Shown here piece by piece: positions 1 through 11,930 of a stretch of DNA of 64,000 bases (position 1 is the first letter of the stretch; every line of letters starts with the position of its first letter). This DNA is from Channallabes apus. Taxonomy: Eukaryota; Chordata; Actinopteri; Siluriformes; Clariidae. The translations under genes were made by a program, and so were the position numbers. The DNA lies in contig CM060113.1 in NCBI GenBank assembly GCA_030522415.1, positions 13,088,065-13,152,064 on the forward strand, in the 5' to 3' direction. The notes below the pieces were generated by a model. That model saw only the letters and a list, made by a program, of their open reading frames with translations. It had not been told where the DNA came from and ran no database searches.

Positions 1-284
1 CATAAAGTTTCGATAAAACAATTATAAGTATATAATATAATTATAAGTATATATATAATATTTTTTTGTCTTCATGGCAATATACAGTACATTATACAAT
101 TTATTCATATATAGTCCATTCATATTGCAATATATTAATAAATTATATAAAATAAATATAAGCACTAGTTGCCCATATATGGAACTGCATTATATGAATT
201 TTTATATTCGTATTTACAATATATTGCCATATTTTTCTTTTCTTTTTTTTTTCTGCAAACAAAATTCGAACTGATGCTCTAAGG

Positions 285-430
285 GAGGTCAAAGTTTCTT
301 AAAGAGAATCATTGCTGGTGATGAGACATGGATTTATGTCATCAAAAGTGCATAAGTCCAGAGAGGTGTATCTACAACTGGAATAAGGTCGATCATTCAC
401 CATGTCTAACCCAGAAACACTTACTCATTA
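285..430 (+). mobile_element. mariner transposase fragment
   Basis: From 296 the plus strand reads FLKRIIAGDETWIYV, the block around the first catalytic aspartate of mariner transposases (family form: ITGDETWIY). The frame is lost soon after 340 and no terminal inverted repeats are evident. It is an old, broken fragment within the presumed mgat4b intron. The sequence before it (1-240) is AT-rich with no recognisable content. Confidence 0.6.
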
Positions 431-1674
431 CCATATAACATGATTTCTCTAACACTAAGCTGTCAAACAACACTGCTGGAGATTAGAAGGTATTTTTTAA
501 AGGAGTCATTCATGCAGGTGAAAAGCCACGGGCACCATTCATGCAAGCCATGTCGCAGATTCAATGCAGATTTTAATGTTCTTTGACGTGTCGCCAAAAA
601 TGCTTCGGAAATGCTTTCCATGTTAATTGGCTTTTATGCCCCATCATTAAATGATGTCTTTATTAGTCATTGACCTTTAACTGCTTTCCTCTTCATTAAT
701 GCCTTTGTACCCGTACTGGCCGTCCATCAGTATCTCTGACCCTGTGCATGTTTTAGCTAAGGTTATCATTGATTGAAAAATGTAAATGCCGTACCACGGT
801 TCCACCTGTGCTAGCAGTTCCTGACGAAAAAAAAATTACAGACAAAGCGCTTTATTCATGAGCTTCTTACCATAATCAGGACAAAAGGAGTGGCGGTCAG
901 AGTTCTGCTTTTTATTCCAGTGAGCTGAAATAGACAGAAGCATTAATTCTGATTAAAGTGCACGGATTTGCTTACGGAGGTCCGATCTCACGAGTCTACT
1001 CCCATCTTATGAATTACACAGGTCCATTTGTAATAGCATGCACACAGGCCCGGAGACTCTTCAAAAAATAGTACAAATATTTTGATAACTTCAGGGAGGA
1101 GAGAACTGATGAGAAATATGGAAATGCATTTTATGGATTCTCGAGGAGAAGAATGAAGGGTGAAAATGTTCCTCCCGTCTATTTAGCTTATTCACATTTG
1201 ATATGGATGTTTGCTGTTCGTGTCGTTTTTTTTTTTTCCCGTGCTTTTGATCTCGTTTTAATTTAGCAAGAATAATTAAAGTTTGCACGACGATTGCATT
1301 CATTAAAAAATTCATGAGACAAGTTGTATGAAAAATTACTAAAACATAACATTATGAAGAAAGGCTGGGCTTTTATAACTTAATTTGTGTGAATCCTTTT
1401 TTTTCTGTGAGATTAAGCAGATTAATGTCTTTTTTTTTTTCCCTGGACCTACTAGGCAGTTCTCCTCTATCATAACAGCTACTAAGTAGTGATGGTAAAA
1501 GGCTATTATGTGCTTCCTCCAACCTATGGATATGTCCACATTACCAGCCTGAAGTGGCACAATTCAGATTTTTTTTTAAAGGCTGTTTTAAAATGCAAAA
1601 ATCTGATATTTTTCTGATCAGATCCCGGTCACTTCTATATATGTGATCGTATATCAGATATCATTATCAGGATA

Positions 1675-2030
1675 TACACCGATCAGCCATAGCATTATGA
1701 CCACCCACCTAATATTGAGTAGGTCACCCGTTTAGCCAACGGGTTTTAGCATTAATTTCCTCAATTTGAGCTTAAGTAGCCCGTCTATTGAATCGGACTA
1801 CACGGGCCAGCCTTCACTCACCTCACGCATCAGTGAGCCTCGCCTGCACAAGACCCTGCTGACAGTTTAATGATTTTTATTCCATATACCACTTTTGGTA
1901 TGTCCTTACCTTTGCAGATGGGAAACATCCCACAAGAGCTGCAGTTTTGGAATTATCTAGTCATCTAGCCTTTACAATTTGGCAATCGAATCCTTTCACT
2001 TGCCCATTTTTTTGGTTTTCCATTAGAAAA
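1675..2030 (-). mobile_element. Tc1-like relic (antisense part with terminal repeat)
   Basis: The segment opens with the terminal-repeat type common in fish Tc1 elements (ACACCGATCAGCCATA...TTATGACCACC). It continues with antisense transposase DNA for the DNA-binding domain: the stretch around 1790-1860 and the CCCACAAGAGCTGCAGTTTT block near 1930. It is internally deleted and stop-ridden. Family assignment rests on recalled consensus, so it is moderately sure. Confidence 0.55.
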
Positions 2031-2035
2031 AAAAT

Positions 2036-2345
2036 CTAGCCAGTATACCACCCATTTCCTAGTGCTGTTGTAATGAGATATTGTAACTGTACACGGGTCA
2101 AATAGTGATCAGTGATGTGACCGGTCAAGGCACCTCCAAAATTGGAGTTCTTGTGAGATGTTCCCGGTGAGCATTGGTCAGGACCTACCAAACATGGTCC
2201 ATGGGCGGAAAACGGCATGTAGTCCGATCCAAAAGAAGCGCTAGTGGTGATCAAATTGTTGAAAAGGTTAATACTGGTTCAATTAGAAAGGTGTCAGAGC
2301 ACATAGTGCATCACTGGCAAAATGAGAAACCTACTCAATATTCGG
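2036..2345 (+). mobile_element. Tc1-like relic, sense transposase fragment
   Basis: On the plus strand, 2215-2310 encodes VVRSKRSASGDQIVEKVNTG followed by SIRKVSEH, matching the second helix-turn-helix region of Tc1-type transposases. It lies next to the antisense relic at 1675-2030 in the opposite orientation, so the two are either separate insertions or an inverted rearrangement of one. No catalytic domain remains. Confidence 0.6.
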
Positions 2346-2456
2346 CGGATATTCTATTCAATTCAATTCAATTCAATTTTATTTATATAGCGCTTTTAAC
2401 AATGGTCATTGTCTCAAAGCAGCTTCACAAAAATTAAAGAAATTTAACAAAAAAAA

Positions 2457-2497
<41 letters not shown>

Positions 2498-2900
2498 AAT
2501 AATAATAAATAAATAAATAAAAATAAATAATAATAATTATAGAAAAGAAAATAATTGGAAGTGTGTATGTGTGAGAAAAATGTGCAGATAATAATAATGA
2601 GACGAATGAATGAAATTTCTCTGATGAGCAAGCCAAGGGTGACGGCGACGGTGGCAAGGAAAAACTCCCTGAGATGGCATTAGGAAGAAACCTTGAGAGG
2701 AACCAGACTCAACAGGGAACCCATCCTCATTTGGGCGATAACAGATAGAAATGATATAACATCTTGTGTGCAGGTGAAAATTCAATATGACAGAAATTAT
2801 TTAAATTGACATGAAGACCAGTTCAGCATAGGGACGAGTCAGTAGGTGCAGAGGGCAGATGGAGTCTGGATCACTGGGAGCATTCTATATTTATATCCCA
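2346..2900 (-). mobile_element. L2-type LINE 3' fragment
   Basis: The fragment starts with repeated ATTCA units and the TTTATTTATATAGCGCTTTTAACAATG block, which is the antisense 3' end of the L2 copies at 20838-22869 and 25050-27006. The GAAAAACTCCCTGAGATGGC and AGGAACCAGACTCAACAGGG blocks of the 3' UTR follow. Only the 3' part is present, the usual outcome of truncated reverse transcription. An (AAAT)n-type array at about 2463-2530 interrupts it. Confidence 0.8.
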
Positions 2901-3292
2901 TACGTGGTCATGTGATTTAAATGAGAAGAGGCAGATCATAATTCATGGGACTTTTTGCCGCACTGCAATGCCTAGTTCACAGACGTCGCTATTGCATTTC
3001 AGGGAAGTGTAACACACTAGGAGGAAAGACGTAAAGTAGATGAAAAGTAAATATTTTTCTTTTCATTTGCTTCTACGTCTATGTTCTTTCTCTTTCAAGT
3101 CTCTCTGAAATCACTTCAAAATCTAAAAAAAAAAAAAAAAAAGCCTTGTTTCCTTTTTATACCACAAGGCGTCTGGAATCTTTAATCTGACATGGTAATA
3201 ACTTTGCGTCGGGCCACATCACACCGCTCCAGGGTGGATTATTTTCCCACAGCAGCATGCCCAGTCTGGTTTTATTATGCACATGACATTCT

Positions 3293-3327
3293 GGGGTGGC
3301 GGGGGGATGGGGGGATGGGGGGGGGGG
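3293..3327 (+). repeat. G-rich tract with quadruplex pattern
   Basis: Runs of 4, 6, 6 and 11 guanines are separated by two or three bases within about 35 bp. This satisfies the usual four-run G-quadruplex pattern on the plus strand. Nothing nearby suggests a gene function. Confidence 0.6.
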
Positions 3328-4979
3328 CTTGTGCTCTTTGTACACCAGGGGCATATTTTTCTAGGAGGTGATAATGAATGTTCTCAGATACATTCTCAAA
3401 CCCACTGAGGGAGTCATTATTCTCTTGTTTAAGGAAAAAACTTTACTTTAAACAAATTAGTGTTCGCGATACGGTGTTGCCTTGTTCTGTTTTTTGTCGT
3501 AGACTTAACCTTGAAGTTAATGTTCGGTGAACTCGGTGTACATTGTGCAGTAGTATGAGGGACACGCCTGCACATATTTAGACTGCAAAGAGCTGATCAG
3601 GGTCAAGATAAACAGCTCACAATCAACTCTCACACACACACAACAAATTATGTCGGTATCAGTGCTCACGCTCACCATAACAGCACTGGCCTTTTGATTA
3701 TTTTTGTAGGAAATTCGTTTTTTTTTTATATATGTCTATGAACCCATGAGGCCTCACACGAAGGATAAACTTTCCCAGGCTCTTAAAAAATAACCCACAA
3801 TCTCAGGATCCTAACTCCGGATTATTCTCGAGAGTTAATTCTGTTCACTTCTTTTAAAAGCTCTTGCGTTACACCCGAGCTGCAAACCGAGCCGCAAACT
3901 AGCCAGGTGAGCCTTTTCATAGAAAAGCTCCCAAACAGGGACATCTTTCTTTCTGCGGCGACACCGATACGATACTGCTCTTAGAGACATTAACGCCCGA
4001 GAGATGCTTATCGCAAAGCAGCCAATGAGACCGCTCGAATCGGTCCGGAGAAGCTGACACCGATCACGTAATGAAATGTGCATGAAGATTTCCGAGCGAT
4101 GCCAGTGTGGCTCGGTCTCCCACAAGACAGAAAGTCGTCCCACTGCAAAAGAGGTCACGTTCCCAAGCCAAAGGAAACAGCAGAACGGCACAGACATCAT
4201 CAGGACACACTGGTTAGGCTTTCAACCCCCCGCCTCGAGCGTCTTGATACTCAGACCTACATACACCTGAGACCCAAAATCATCTGTCTCTTGCAAACGG
4301 AGTGTGACATTTTGTCTTCCACCGCACCCAGCCCCATCCTTCATCTCTTCCTCTCTTCCTCCCCATCTGCTTGGTATGCTGGACTGAAAACCTCAAAGTG
4401 TACATTAGGTGGCCTTTGAAGATACTCAAATATGGGGTCAAGTAGAAACCAAAGGCTATTATGGTTAGGTTCACCTGCAGGGGGAAGCATGTGTGGCTGT
4501 GTGTTTAGACTGAGCAAAGGGGTAATTTGAACAGGAGAGTGGGGGAGTGCAAAGGCAGCAGCGAAAAAGAAAAAAGGATTTTTTTTAAATAAGGCTCCAT
4601 ATTATATTCTCCATCAAGGACGAGACGGAATCGGCCGAGGAAGAAGGGGGAGGAAAGGAAAGCTGACAGACATGAATCAGGAAAGACAAGTTTAGGCATG
4701 AAGATAGACGGAGGCTGATGAAAGCAACTCAACTCTTCCAAATAACAGGAAACTGTATTCATGCTAGGAATCTGTCCATCTTACGGGTTCACATTCAGAT
4801 CTGTTTTCAGTTTTCCATTTAACATGACTCCCACATGAGCACACTGATTATTTAGGCAATTATCTCAATACCGTACTCAGTGTCAGTGGGTTTCTTCCAG
4901 CTTGGAGAAGACTGATTCCTTGAATGAATGTCACATGGCCGCAGATCAAAACGGTATCCGGTCTAGGAGCACACATACA

Positions 4980-5340
4980 AAAGTGGCGCAATCAAAGTTT
5001 GGACACACCATCTAATTCTATGGCCTTTCCTGATTATTGTTTCTTTCTACGCTACATCATCAAAGACATCCAAAATATGCAACCATCTCCTCTGAACCGT
5101 TGATATTGAGATGTATCTAAATGAACTTCTCCACTGCAGCAGAGGTAAGTTTTGGTCTTGCTTTCCTACAGTAGGAAGGGGTCTTCATGAGAGCCAGTTT
5201 CATCATGGTGCTTGATGAGTTTTGCAAATGCACTTGGCAATACTGTTCTTGGAGGGTACCAGAGCACCAGTCAAAAGTTTGAACACGAGTTTGGTAATGT
5301 GAACATGTACTTATCAACACGCAAGACTCTTAAAAAAAAT
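4980..5340 (-). mobile_element. Tc1-like relic (minus strand)
   Basis: The flanking AAAGTTTGGACACACC and its partner near 5270 (TCAAAAGTTTGAACACGAG) look like decayed Tc1-type termini. Between them the minus strand encodes KTPSYCRKARPKLTSAAVEK, resembling the linker and second helix-turn-helix of Tc1 transposases (GSHEDRPR..GRPKVTSAAEDKFI). The catalytic half is absent. Confidence 0.5.
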
Positions 5341-6119
5341 TTTGCAGTTAAGATGTCTTACTGAGGTTCTCAGGCAACTTGCTTTATCTTAGCGTAGTAC
5401 AGTAGTTCTTCGTCCAGGTCCTGGAGGACTCTGTGTTCTGCACATCTGATTGTTTTCCCTGCGTTTATCACAACCACTTCAGGTCAGAAAAGCAGGTTAA
5501 TTAGCTGATTAATTCAGTCAGGTGTGCTGGGAGCTGAAAACAAAAAAAAACACCAGAATGTGCAAAACAGAGCATCGTCTAAGACCAGGGTTGAAAAGCA
5601 CTTGGCTGCATTCGTTCCACAGTGTGCTTCTAAGTGTACTTCTTTAATGCATGTCCTTTAAGGGAACTTCCTCCACTCGGAACACCCTACAGTACGACGT
5701 CACCGAGGCAGAAATCACTCCCTCCGTTCATTACCCTTGTAACGTAAGCAACCGTAAAAAATATACAGAATTTTGACAAAAATGTTTTACATAACAAAAG
5801 ATATACTACTGAAATGTTTATAACTTGTGAATAAATGTGATTTGATTCATTTGCAAGATAGACAGGGTCATCCCTAATTGGTTACTACTATATGAAGATT
5901 GTTTATAAATTGCTATTTCAAAGTAGTAGAAATATTACATCATTCTCAATAATAATAAATGGTGCATAACATGAATGCCAGGTCTCGTGTGAGCTCTGAA
6001 ACTGGCGCAAATATACTTCCTTCACACTTCTGCCACCTTCACAAGCGAGACAATATGTTTATAAGCTTAAGATATCTTTAATAACTGCATTCTAAGTGTA
6101 ATTTTTTTTTTTAAATGGA

Positions 6120-6320
6120 ATGAAATGTGGCTTGGTGGTTAGCACTGTCACCTCGTACCCCTGTGGTTGATGGGTTTCCTCCCCCTGTCCAAAAAAACGT
6201 GCCATGTACTCGGATTGGCGCCGGCCATAGAGATTGAATGTGTGTGTGTTTGTGCCCATGGATGGGTTGGCACCACATCGAGTGTGGGTTTTATCCCTGG
6301 GATAAATTCCAGACTCCTAT
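6120..6320 (+). mobile_element. old tRNA-derived SINE copy
   Basis: GGCTTGGTGGTTAGCACTGTCACC resembles the A-box side of the tRNA-like head of the SINE copies at 7672-8047 and 29587-29966. Degenerate body sequence (GGTTTCCTCCCCCTGTCC and the GATGGGTTGGCACC segment) follows, in plus orientation. It is strongly diverged and lacks a clear tail. Confidence 0.5.
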
Positions 6321-6766
6321 AAAACCCTACATAAGTTATGCAGATATAAATTATAAATGGTTGTATGGCATTAACCGTGACATTCAGAACACCTTCTTTT
6401 CGACTGTGAAGACAATTTCATTTTTCTTCTATTACCTAAGATTATTTTTACTGCTGTTGTTACCAGTATTCTTTTTTTATAGAAACAACAATAATAATAA
6501 TAATAATAATAATAATGAACAAATTTACATTCAACCTGAAGCTTTTTATAGGAATACACATACCATGAGAGACATGTTATTAGACATTAAAGTGCCAAGA
6601 AAAAAAGTCAATTTGCCAAGAGTTTACCATTTGTATATTTTGATAAGCTTCCAACAGACGATTAATTTGTGAGTGAATTTAACATCCTAGTTTATTTGCT
6701 TTTTAGATCTACGCCTCAGGCATGTTGCGCATTTCCATTAAATTCCTTATCAAATCAAACGATTCC

Positions 6767-6767
<1 letters not shown>

Positions 6768-6802
<35 letters not shown>
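6768..6802. repeat. (TCTG)n microsatellite
   Basis: About nine tandem copies of the tetranucleotide. A short CA array follows at 6962-6986. Confidence 0.9.
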
Positions 6803-6803
<1 letters not shown>

Positions 6804-7314
6804 GAGCTTAATTACTGTTGAAACTGAACAGTCAAATAATTTCGAAGCCACACCGACCATCACATGTGGACTGATCGCATCCCAAATCACACAGTAACAA
6901 TGAGGCCTCAAGGGCTTAGTGCTATCATGTACGCAAGGCACACACATACACAGTACACACCTACACACACACACACACACACACAGCCTGTCCATTCCTG
7001 TTGCTGTTGTACTCTATTGTGCGGCAGGCATTAACAAGATCCCAAGAGTTCCTCATGCACACACACACATTGTTCTTTGTCACATTAAATAAAGGGTTGG
7101 AGAGACACATGTACACACACGCTGTTTGTTTTAGCCACGAGACCCGCTTTCTCTCTTTGCCACAGAACATAATTACACAACAATGCAATCTGTCTTTCTC
7201 TTCCCCCCACCACTCTCTCTTTCTCTCTCTTCACATGCACAAGCCTCCTCATTCCCGTAGGAATCAAATATGATATACAGTACTGTGTGATGCTATCACA
7301 GAAACAGTTTTTAT

Positions 7315-8080
7315 GAGAGGTGTTCGAGTCAAACCGGGACTTTTGCTTCCGTAGAATTGCACGGAACACAGTTCTGAACCAGAGTCGTGATCGTACTGCG
7401 TGCTTCACATTTGAACGGCTGGCCTCCCAGGAACCCCTTTAATGGCCCAAACATGTATAAGGAATGTGTTGAAAAAAGGATAAAGAGTTTAACTTGTTGA
7501 ATGTTAATAGGAACAACTGCATCGGGTTCGGAGATCATTAATCATGGACTTATGACACATTTGGACCATGTCTCATCACTGTACTATGTGTTAAGTTTTC
7601 TGTAAATGTCAATCGGCTTTACGCCTTTATTCACCAGAAATGTCATCAAAAGTTCTGGTTTGACTTGAACATTCATTCATTCATTTTCTATACCGCTTAG
7701 TCCTGTGTTCAGGGTCGCGGGGGACCTGGAGCCTATCCCAGGAGACTTCGGGCACTAGGCGGGGTACACACTGGACAGGGTGCCAATCCATCGCAGGGCA
7801 CACACACATACACACACTCACACACCCAATCACACACTACGGGCAATTTAGGAACGCCAATTAGCCTAACCTGCATATCTTTGGCCTGTGGGAGGAAACC
7901 GGAGTACCCGGAGGAAACCCACCAAGCACGGGGAGAACATGCAAACTCCATGCACACAGAGACGGGAATCGAGCCCGGCCGGGGAATCGAACCCAGACCC
8001 TGGAGGTGCAAGGCGACAGTGCTAACCACTACACCACCGCGCCGCCATTTGGCTTGAACAATTAAATTTAAAAAACTTAT
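7315..8080 (-). mobile_element. mariner relic interrupted by a SINE
   Basis: GTGTTCGAGTCAAACCGGGACTTTT at 7320-7344 and its inverted counterpart AAAAGTTCTGGTTTGACTTGAACA at 7648-7671 are terminal repeats of an internally deleted mariner. Antisense coding near 7410-7450 gives MFGPLKGFLGGQPF, the C-terminal GPLKxFLGGQ motif of this mariner family. A complete SINE sits in the right terminal repeat (next entry). Related fragments lie at 13130-13620, 18770-18985 and 20500-22990. Confidence 0.7.
7672..8047 (-). mobile_element. tRNA-derived SINE with target duplication
   Basis: Read on the minus strand the element starts with a tRNA-like head: GTGGTGTAGTGGTTAGCACTG for box A, then GGTTCGATTCC for box B. 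A conserved body and a tail ending in ...CGGTATAGAAAATGAATGAATG follow. TTTGACTTGAACA (7659-7671) and TTTGGCTTGAACA (8048-8060) are a near-perfect 13-bp target duplication, 12 of 13 matching. The copy at 29587-29966 is almost identical, so the family moved recently. The head is not a functional tRNA gene. Confidence 0.85.
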
Positions 8081-8851
8081 ATTATTAGTATTATTATTAT
8101 TAAATATCAAACTGTTTTATTTTTGTTAACATTTTCTTATAGAGATTTTCTTTCCACATTTAATCAACACACTTCATAAAGCAATTTAGAATCACTCTCG
8201 GTTAAATCCCTGTCTCTCTTTTATGCCTAAATGACATTTTCTGAGCCTGCTGCAGATTCACTCATGCAAAGACATGCCCCAGATTGTACTGTTCATAAAA
8301 AACAGTCACACTGCGTTAATGGCCACCAGCTCCTTGTATTATTTCAAGAAACATTTGCTGCCCTTCAATGACTTCAGATTTTTCTCACTTCTTCTTGTAG
8401 CTTGCCAAAATGAGTTTAACCTACATATTATGCAAAATTTATTTTCTGATCATTTTTAGCCATTCAGATGGGTATCCATCCACTGTGTACAAACAGAAAT
8501 GTGAGGACACTGCCTACGTTTGATTCTTTTCCCACTTTTGTATAGGGTGGGGTTTCAACAAGCCAATTAGATTCTCCTCTACCTCATATAAAAAGAAAAC
8601 CCGCTGTTGCAGTGCTCTAATGATTTCTAGTGGGCGGGGCATATTTAAATAGACACCGAAAGAGCACATTTGAAGAAGGAGGAGCTCTACAGTATTTTAA
8701 CTTGTAAAAGAGATAGCAAAATATGGGACCTTTAAAACATCTTGTTCCCTACATCATTCACCACTCTCATTTAGTGGACTACAGTATACACTCTATAACC
8801 AAAAGTTTGTGGACACCTGAACATTGCAACCATACTGTATGTCATCACTGA

Positions 8852-8854
<3 letters not shown>

Positions 8855-8923
<69 letters not shown>

Positions 8924-8988
8924 AGACCAGTATCTATAGGGAATCTACCTACTCCTTCACAAACACACAAACACACACACACACACAC
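8855..8988. repeat. paired (GT)n / (CA)n arrays, copy 1
   Basis: About 68 bp of GT repeat is followed by a spacer of about 40 bp containing CAGTATCTATAGGGAATCT, then about 28 bp of CA repeat and ACTGTACATGGTGCC. The two arrays are inverted with respect to each other and could form a hairpin. The same arrangement recurs at 10364-10527. Confidence 0.9.
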
Positions 8989-10361
8989 TGTACATGGTGC
9001 CTTGAGTATAGACAAAGCTCACTGGTCAAATCTTTTATAAATATTTTTCACATTTTACTTTACATAGACCTTTTGCAGACATGTGACTACCATGACGTCA
9101 ATCACAACCATGGACTTCATACTATCACACTGCATGTCATCACTGACACATTGTAAAATCCAATCTCAAGTACGATCAGATTCGATCGATGACTGAGTAA
9201 GCTGTATTGTTCCTCTTGCAGCGGACTTGGGAACAGTTCCTGAGCCTGGAATGATTGTGTTCTCACTTGATCAAAAATAAACCAGGCTTTGGGGTCATGT
9301 TTTCTCAGAAACGAGGAATCATGGGGCCCTAATGTGAAAATGGCTATAACCTTCCTGGAAGAGCTGGATTCAAATCTACACTTTAAAATCATACAGTTTT
9401 TTATTTTTGGGGTTATAAAAAAAAACTAAACACAGTCTCTTTACTGTCTCATTTATCATCCATCGTTTTCTATAAATCACTTGAACTGTCATTAGCATTC
9501 TTACTCTCACACTCCTTCCTCTCCTCTTCATAATGCTCCCCATCATTTTGTCCTCGTGCTGATTGTCTCTTCTCTTCTGTAGCACGTCGTTCAGCCACTT
9601 GCGTGTCTGCGTTTGCTTCGAAGTGACATTGCTATGTGCTTAACGTATCACATTATCTCACCCTGGTTTTACAGATAATGGATCCAGGTCGTGTCAGATA
9701 TGTTGGCTCAGACTGAAGAGACAGACCGGCAATAGGGTTGTGTGTGACAGAGAGTTGCAGGAGCGCTATATACGTTCGAACTGATTACATACAGAAACTC
9801 TGTACTGTGGGTTTGTGTCTTGGCGTATATAACCGAAATTCATTTCCGATGGATGCGATTTTGTCAAACATGTTGATCAGTGTAATCAAGCCCAATTGTG
9901 ATACGGCTATACAAAATGTAATTAAACTCTAATCCCTGACGATGAAAGTGTAATACATACACACAGGGAGATTAAATAGCCTCGAGCTTAGAATTAAACA
10001 GCTGCCAAACTGGCAGACTAGTGAATGTGTAAATTTCTTTACAATGTTTTTTATTTCTCTCCAAACACAAACACACACACACACACACACGGTCTTTACC
10101 CTGTTCCGAGTCAGAACGAGAAACAGTTTCCAGAAGCAGATGGCGAGCTCGTGAAACAGCAGCAAACGAAAACCACAACTGTTAGAGACGATAAAAAGGA
10201 GATAGAGAAGACCATAAGAGAGTGGGAAGAGAGAGAGAGGGAGAGCGATAAAGAGATGGAGAGAGAGAGAGAGATTGGGGGAAGTGGTTCGGGAAGTCAG
10301 ACAAACTGGTGAGAATGAACATGCAATGTGTTCAGCTGCTGAAGAATGAATACACACAGCA

Positions 10362-10363
<2 letters not shown>

Positions 10364-10438
<75 letters not shown>

Positions 10439-10488
10439 AGATCAAATGAACAGTATCTATGGGGAATCTACCTACTCTGAACATCTTA

Positions 10489-10527
<39 letters not shown>
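10364..10527. repeat. paired (GT)n / (CA)n arrays, copy 2
   Basis: A GT array of about 73 bp, a spacer sharing CAGTATCTATGGGGAATCT with copy 1, a CA array of about 37 bp, then ACTGTACATGGTGCCTTGA. Downstream, GACATGTGACTACCATGACG occurs at about 10766 and also after copy 1 at about 9078. The microsatellite pair is therefore part of a larger duplicated or interspersed unit. A further CA array is at 10647-10671. Confidence 0.9.
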
Positions 10528-10528
<1 letters not shown>

Positions 10529-11539
10529 CCACACTGTACATGGTGCCTTGACCAAGCAGAAAATTTCACACACCTGCACACTTCTCACAAAGCAGATGGC
10601 AACCCCAGCAGGAAAGAGCCAGGCTGGCATAAAGCACTTCAACTGACACACACACACACACACACACACACAAATATATGGAGAGTATAGATAGAGTTCA
10701 CTGTTCATTTTTCATATTTACATATTCATATTTTATTTCAAATCCATTATGTATAGATTTTTTGCGGACATGTGACTACCATGACGTCAGTCGCAACCAT
10801 GTATTTTCCTTGATAATTACATTCGTGCTTTATTTTGAATCAGAAAGATAATTTAATGATCACATGAAAGAGCCACCCAGCAATTGCTAGCTTCTGTTCT
10901 GCTAATCATTTTCACATGCAGTATGTTGTGGTAGACTGAACTTATTCAAAAGAGAAACGAGAGTATAAAAAATGTCTGAAGAAGGTAATAAGGATATTAA
11001 TTTGTAAAAGTTTGATTGGTTATCACAGCGTGATTGCCTTAGTACAAATATGTGATTCCTCCAGGCCTCTGCTAGCGTTAGCGTTAGCTCATTCAGTGCT
11101 TTGGTTACAAATGAGACAATGTTCTGGAATACGCTGTACTTTACACTCCATAAAATGATGTCCAGGTAACGCTAACTAATACAGACATTTCAAACTTCAT
11201 GATAAATAGTTAACTAACAACTTCCCGATGTTGAATCCCAAATGGCGTAAAGATGCGCTGTGTAGCGTCCTTGGTCAGGGGTTAGAGAGGGATTTGTCAT
11301 TCAGCCTTGTATTAGAAGCTGCTTAGCTTTATAGCGAGTGTTAGCCATAAACGGAACAGCATGGACAGTTCAGAGGCAGTTTGGAGCGATTTAGAAGGAA
11401 TTACTAAGGTGACAAAATGTTGTAAAATATGACATAATGTTAGCAGGTGTGCTTCCGTGACTGGTTTAAAATGTAGGTTTTAGAACCAGTATCCGGTAGG
11501 TAATGCGCTTTTTGCCATTCAGAAGTGGGCGGGACCACG

Positions 11540-11930
11540 GTAGACAGGTGTTATGAGATCCGGAGGTCTAGAGAGAGCTGATTGGCCGAGCTCTCTCAGA
11601 GGGGAGGGATGAGAGGTACTTTGTGCTCCCACATTAATCACGGCTCTACAGCCAATCAGGGGCGTCTGTGAGCTGACGCACGCGGAGGGAGCAGATAGCG
11701 CTGTCCTCCGAGTATGTTACGCCGCCTCCAACGGTGCGTGAGCGAGCAGTTCAAAAAGATGTGGCCAGCTGGCGTTACATGGTTCGGAGGAAACACGCGA
11801 TAGTCTTCGGCCCTGCCGGCTGAGTGCTAGTAGTAGCCTTAATGTTGGAGCCCCCTAGTGACGACGAGGAATTGGTCACGACTAAATTAGGGAGAAAATC
11901 GGGAAAAAATCCCAAAAAAATATTTTGCCA
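11540..11930 (+). mobile_element. SINE-like interspersed repeat
   Basis: The body includes GAGAGCTGATTGGCCGAGCT and ATGAGAGGTACTTTGTGCTC, ending in the AGGGAGAAAATCGGGAAAAA tail typical of a fish SINE family. The segment at 45420-45545 carries the reverse complement of the same head-body junction with a tRNA-like promoter, which supports a SINE. The head is not clear in this copy. Confidence 0.55.

Noticed and set aside
3835..4200. 121-codon minus-strand frame as a possible mgat4b exon
   Set aside because: The translated sequence shows no MGAT4 motif, and overlapping frames of similar length exist on both strands. This is consistent with chance openness in GC-richer DNA.
6238..6672. 144-codon plus-strand open frame
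   Set aside because: It crosses a SINE relic and an (AAT)n run (poly-Asn) and ends in AT-rich DNA. No homology or splice context.
7733..8110. 125-codon minus-strand frame with a protein-like middle (also at 29652-29948)
   Set aside because: It lies wholly inside SINE copies. The repeated peptide is only the translated SINE.
8855..10671. CRISPR-like regular repeats
   Set aside because: These are dinucleotide microsatellites without unique spacers of constant length, and the DNA is vertebrate.
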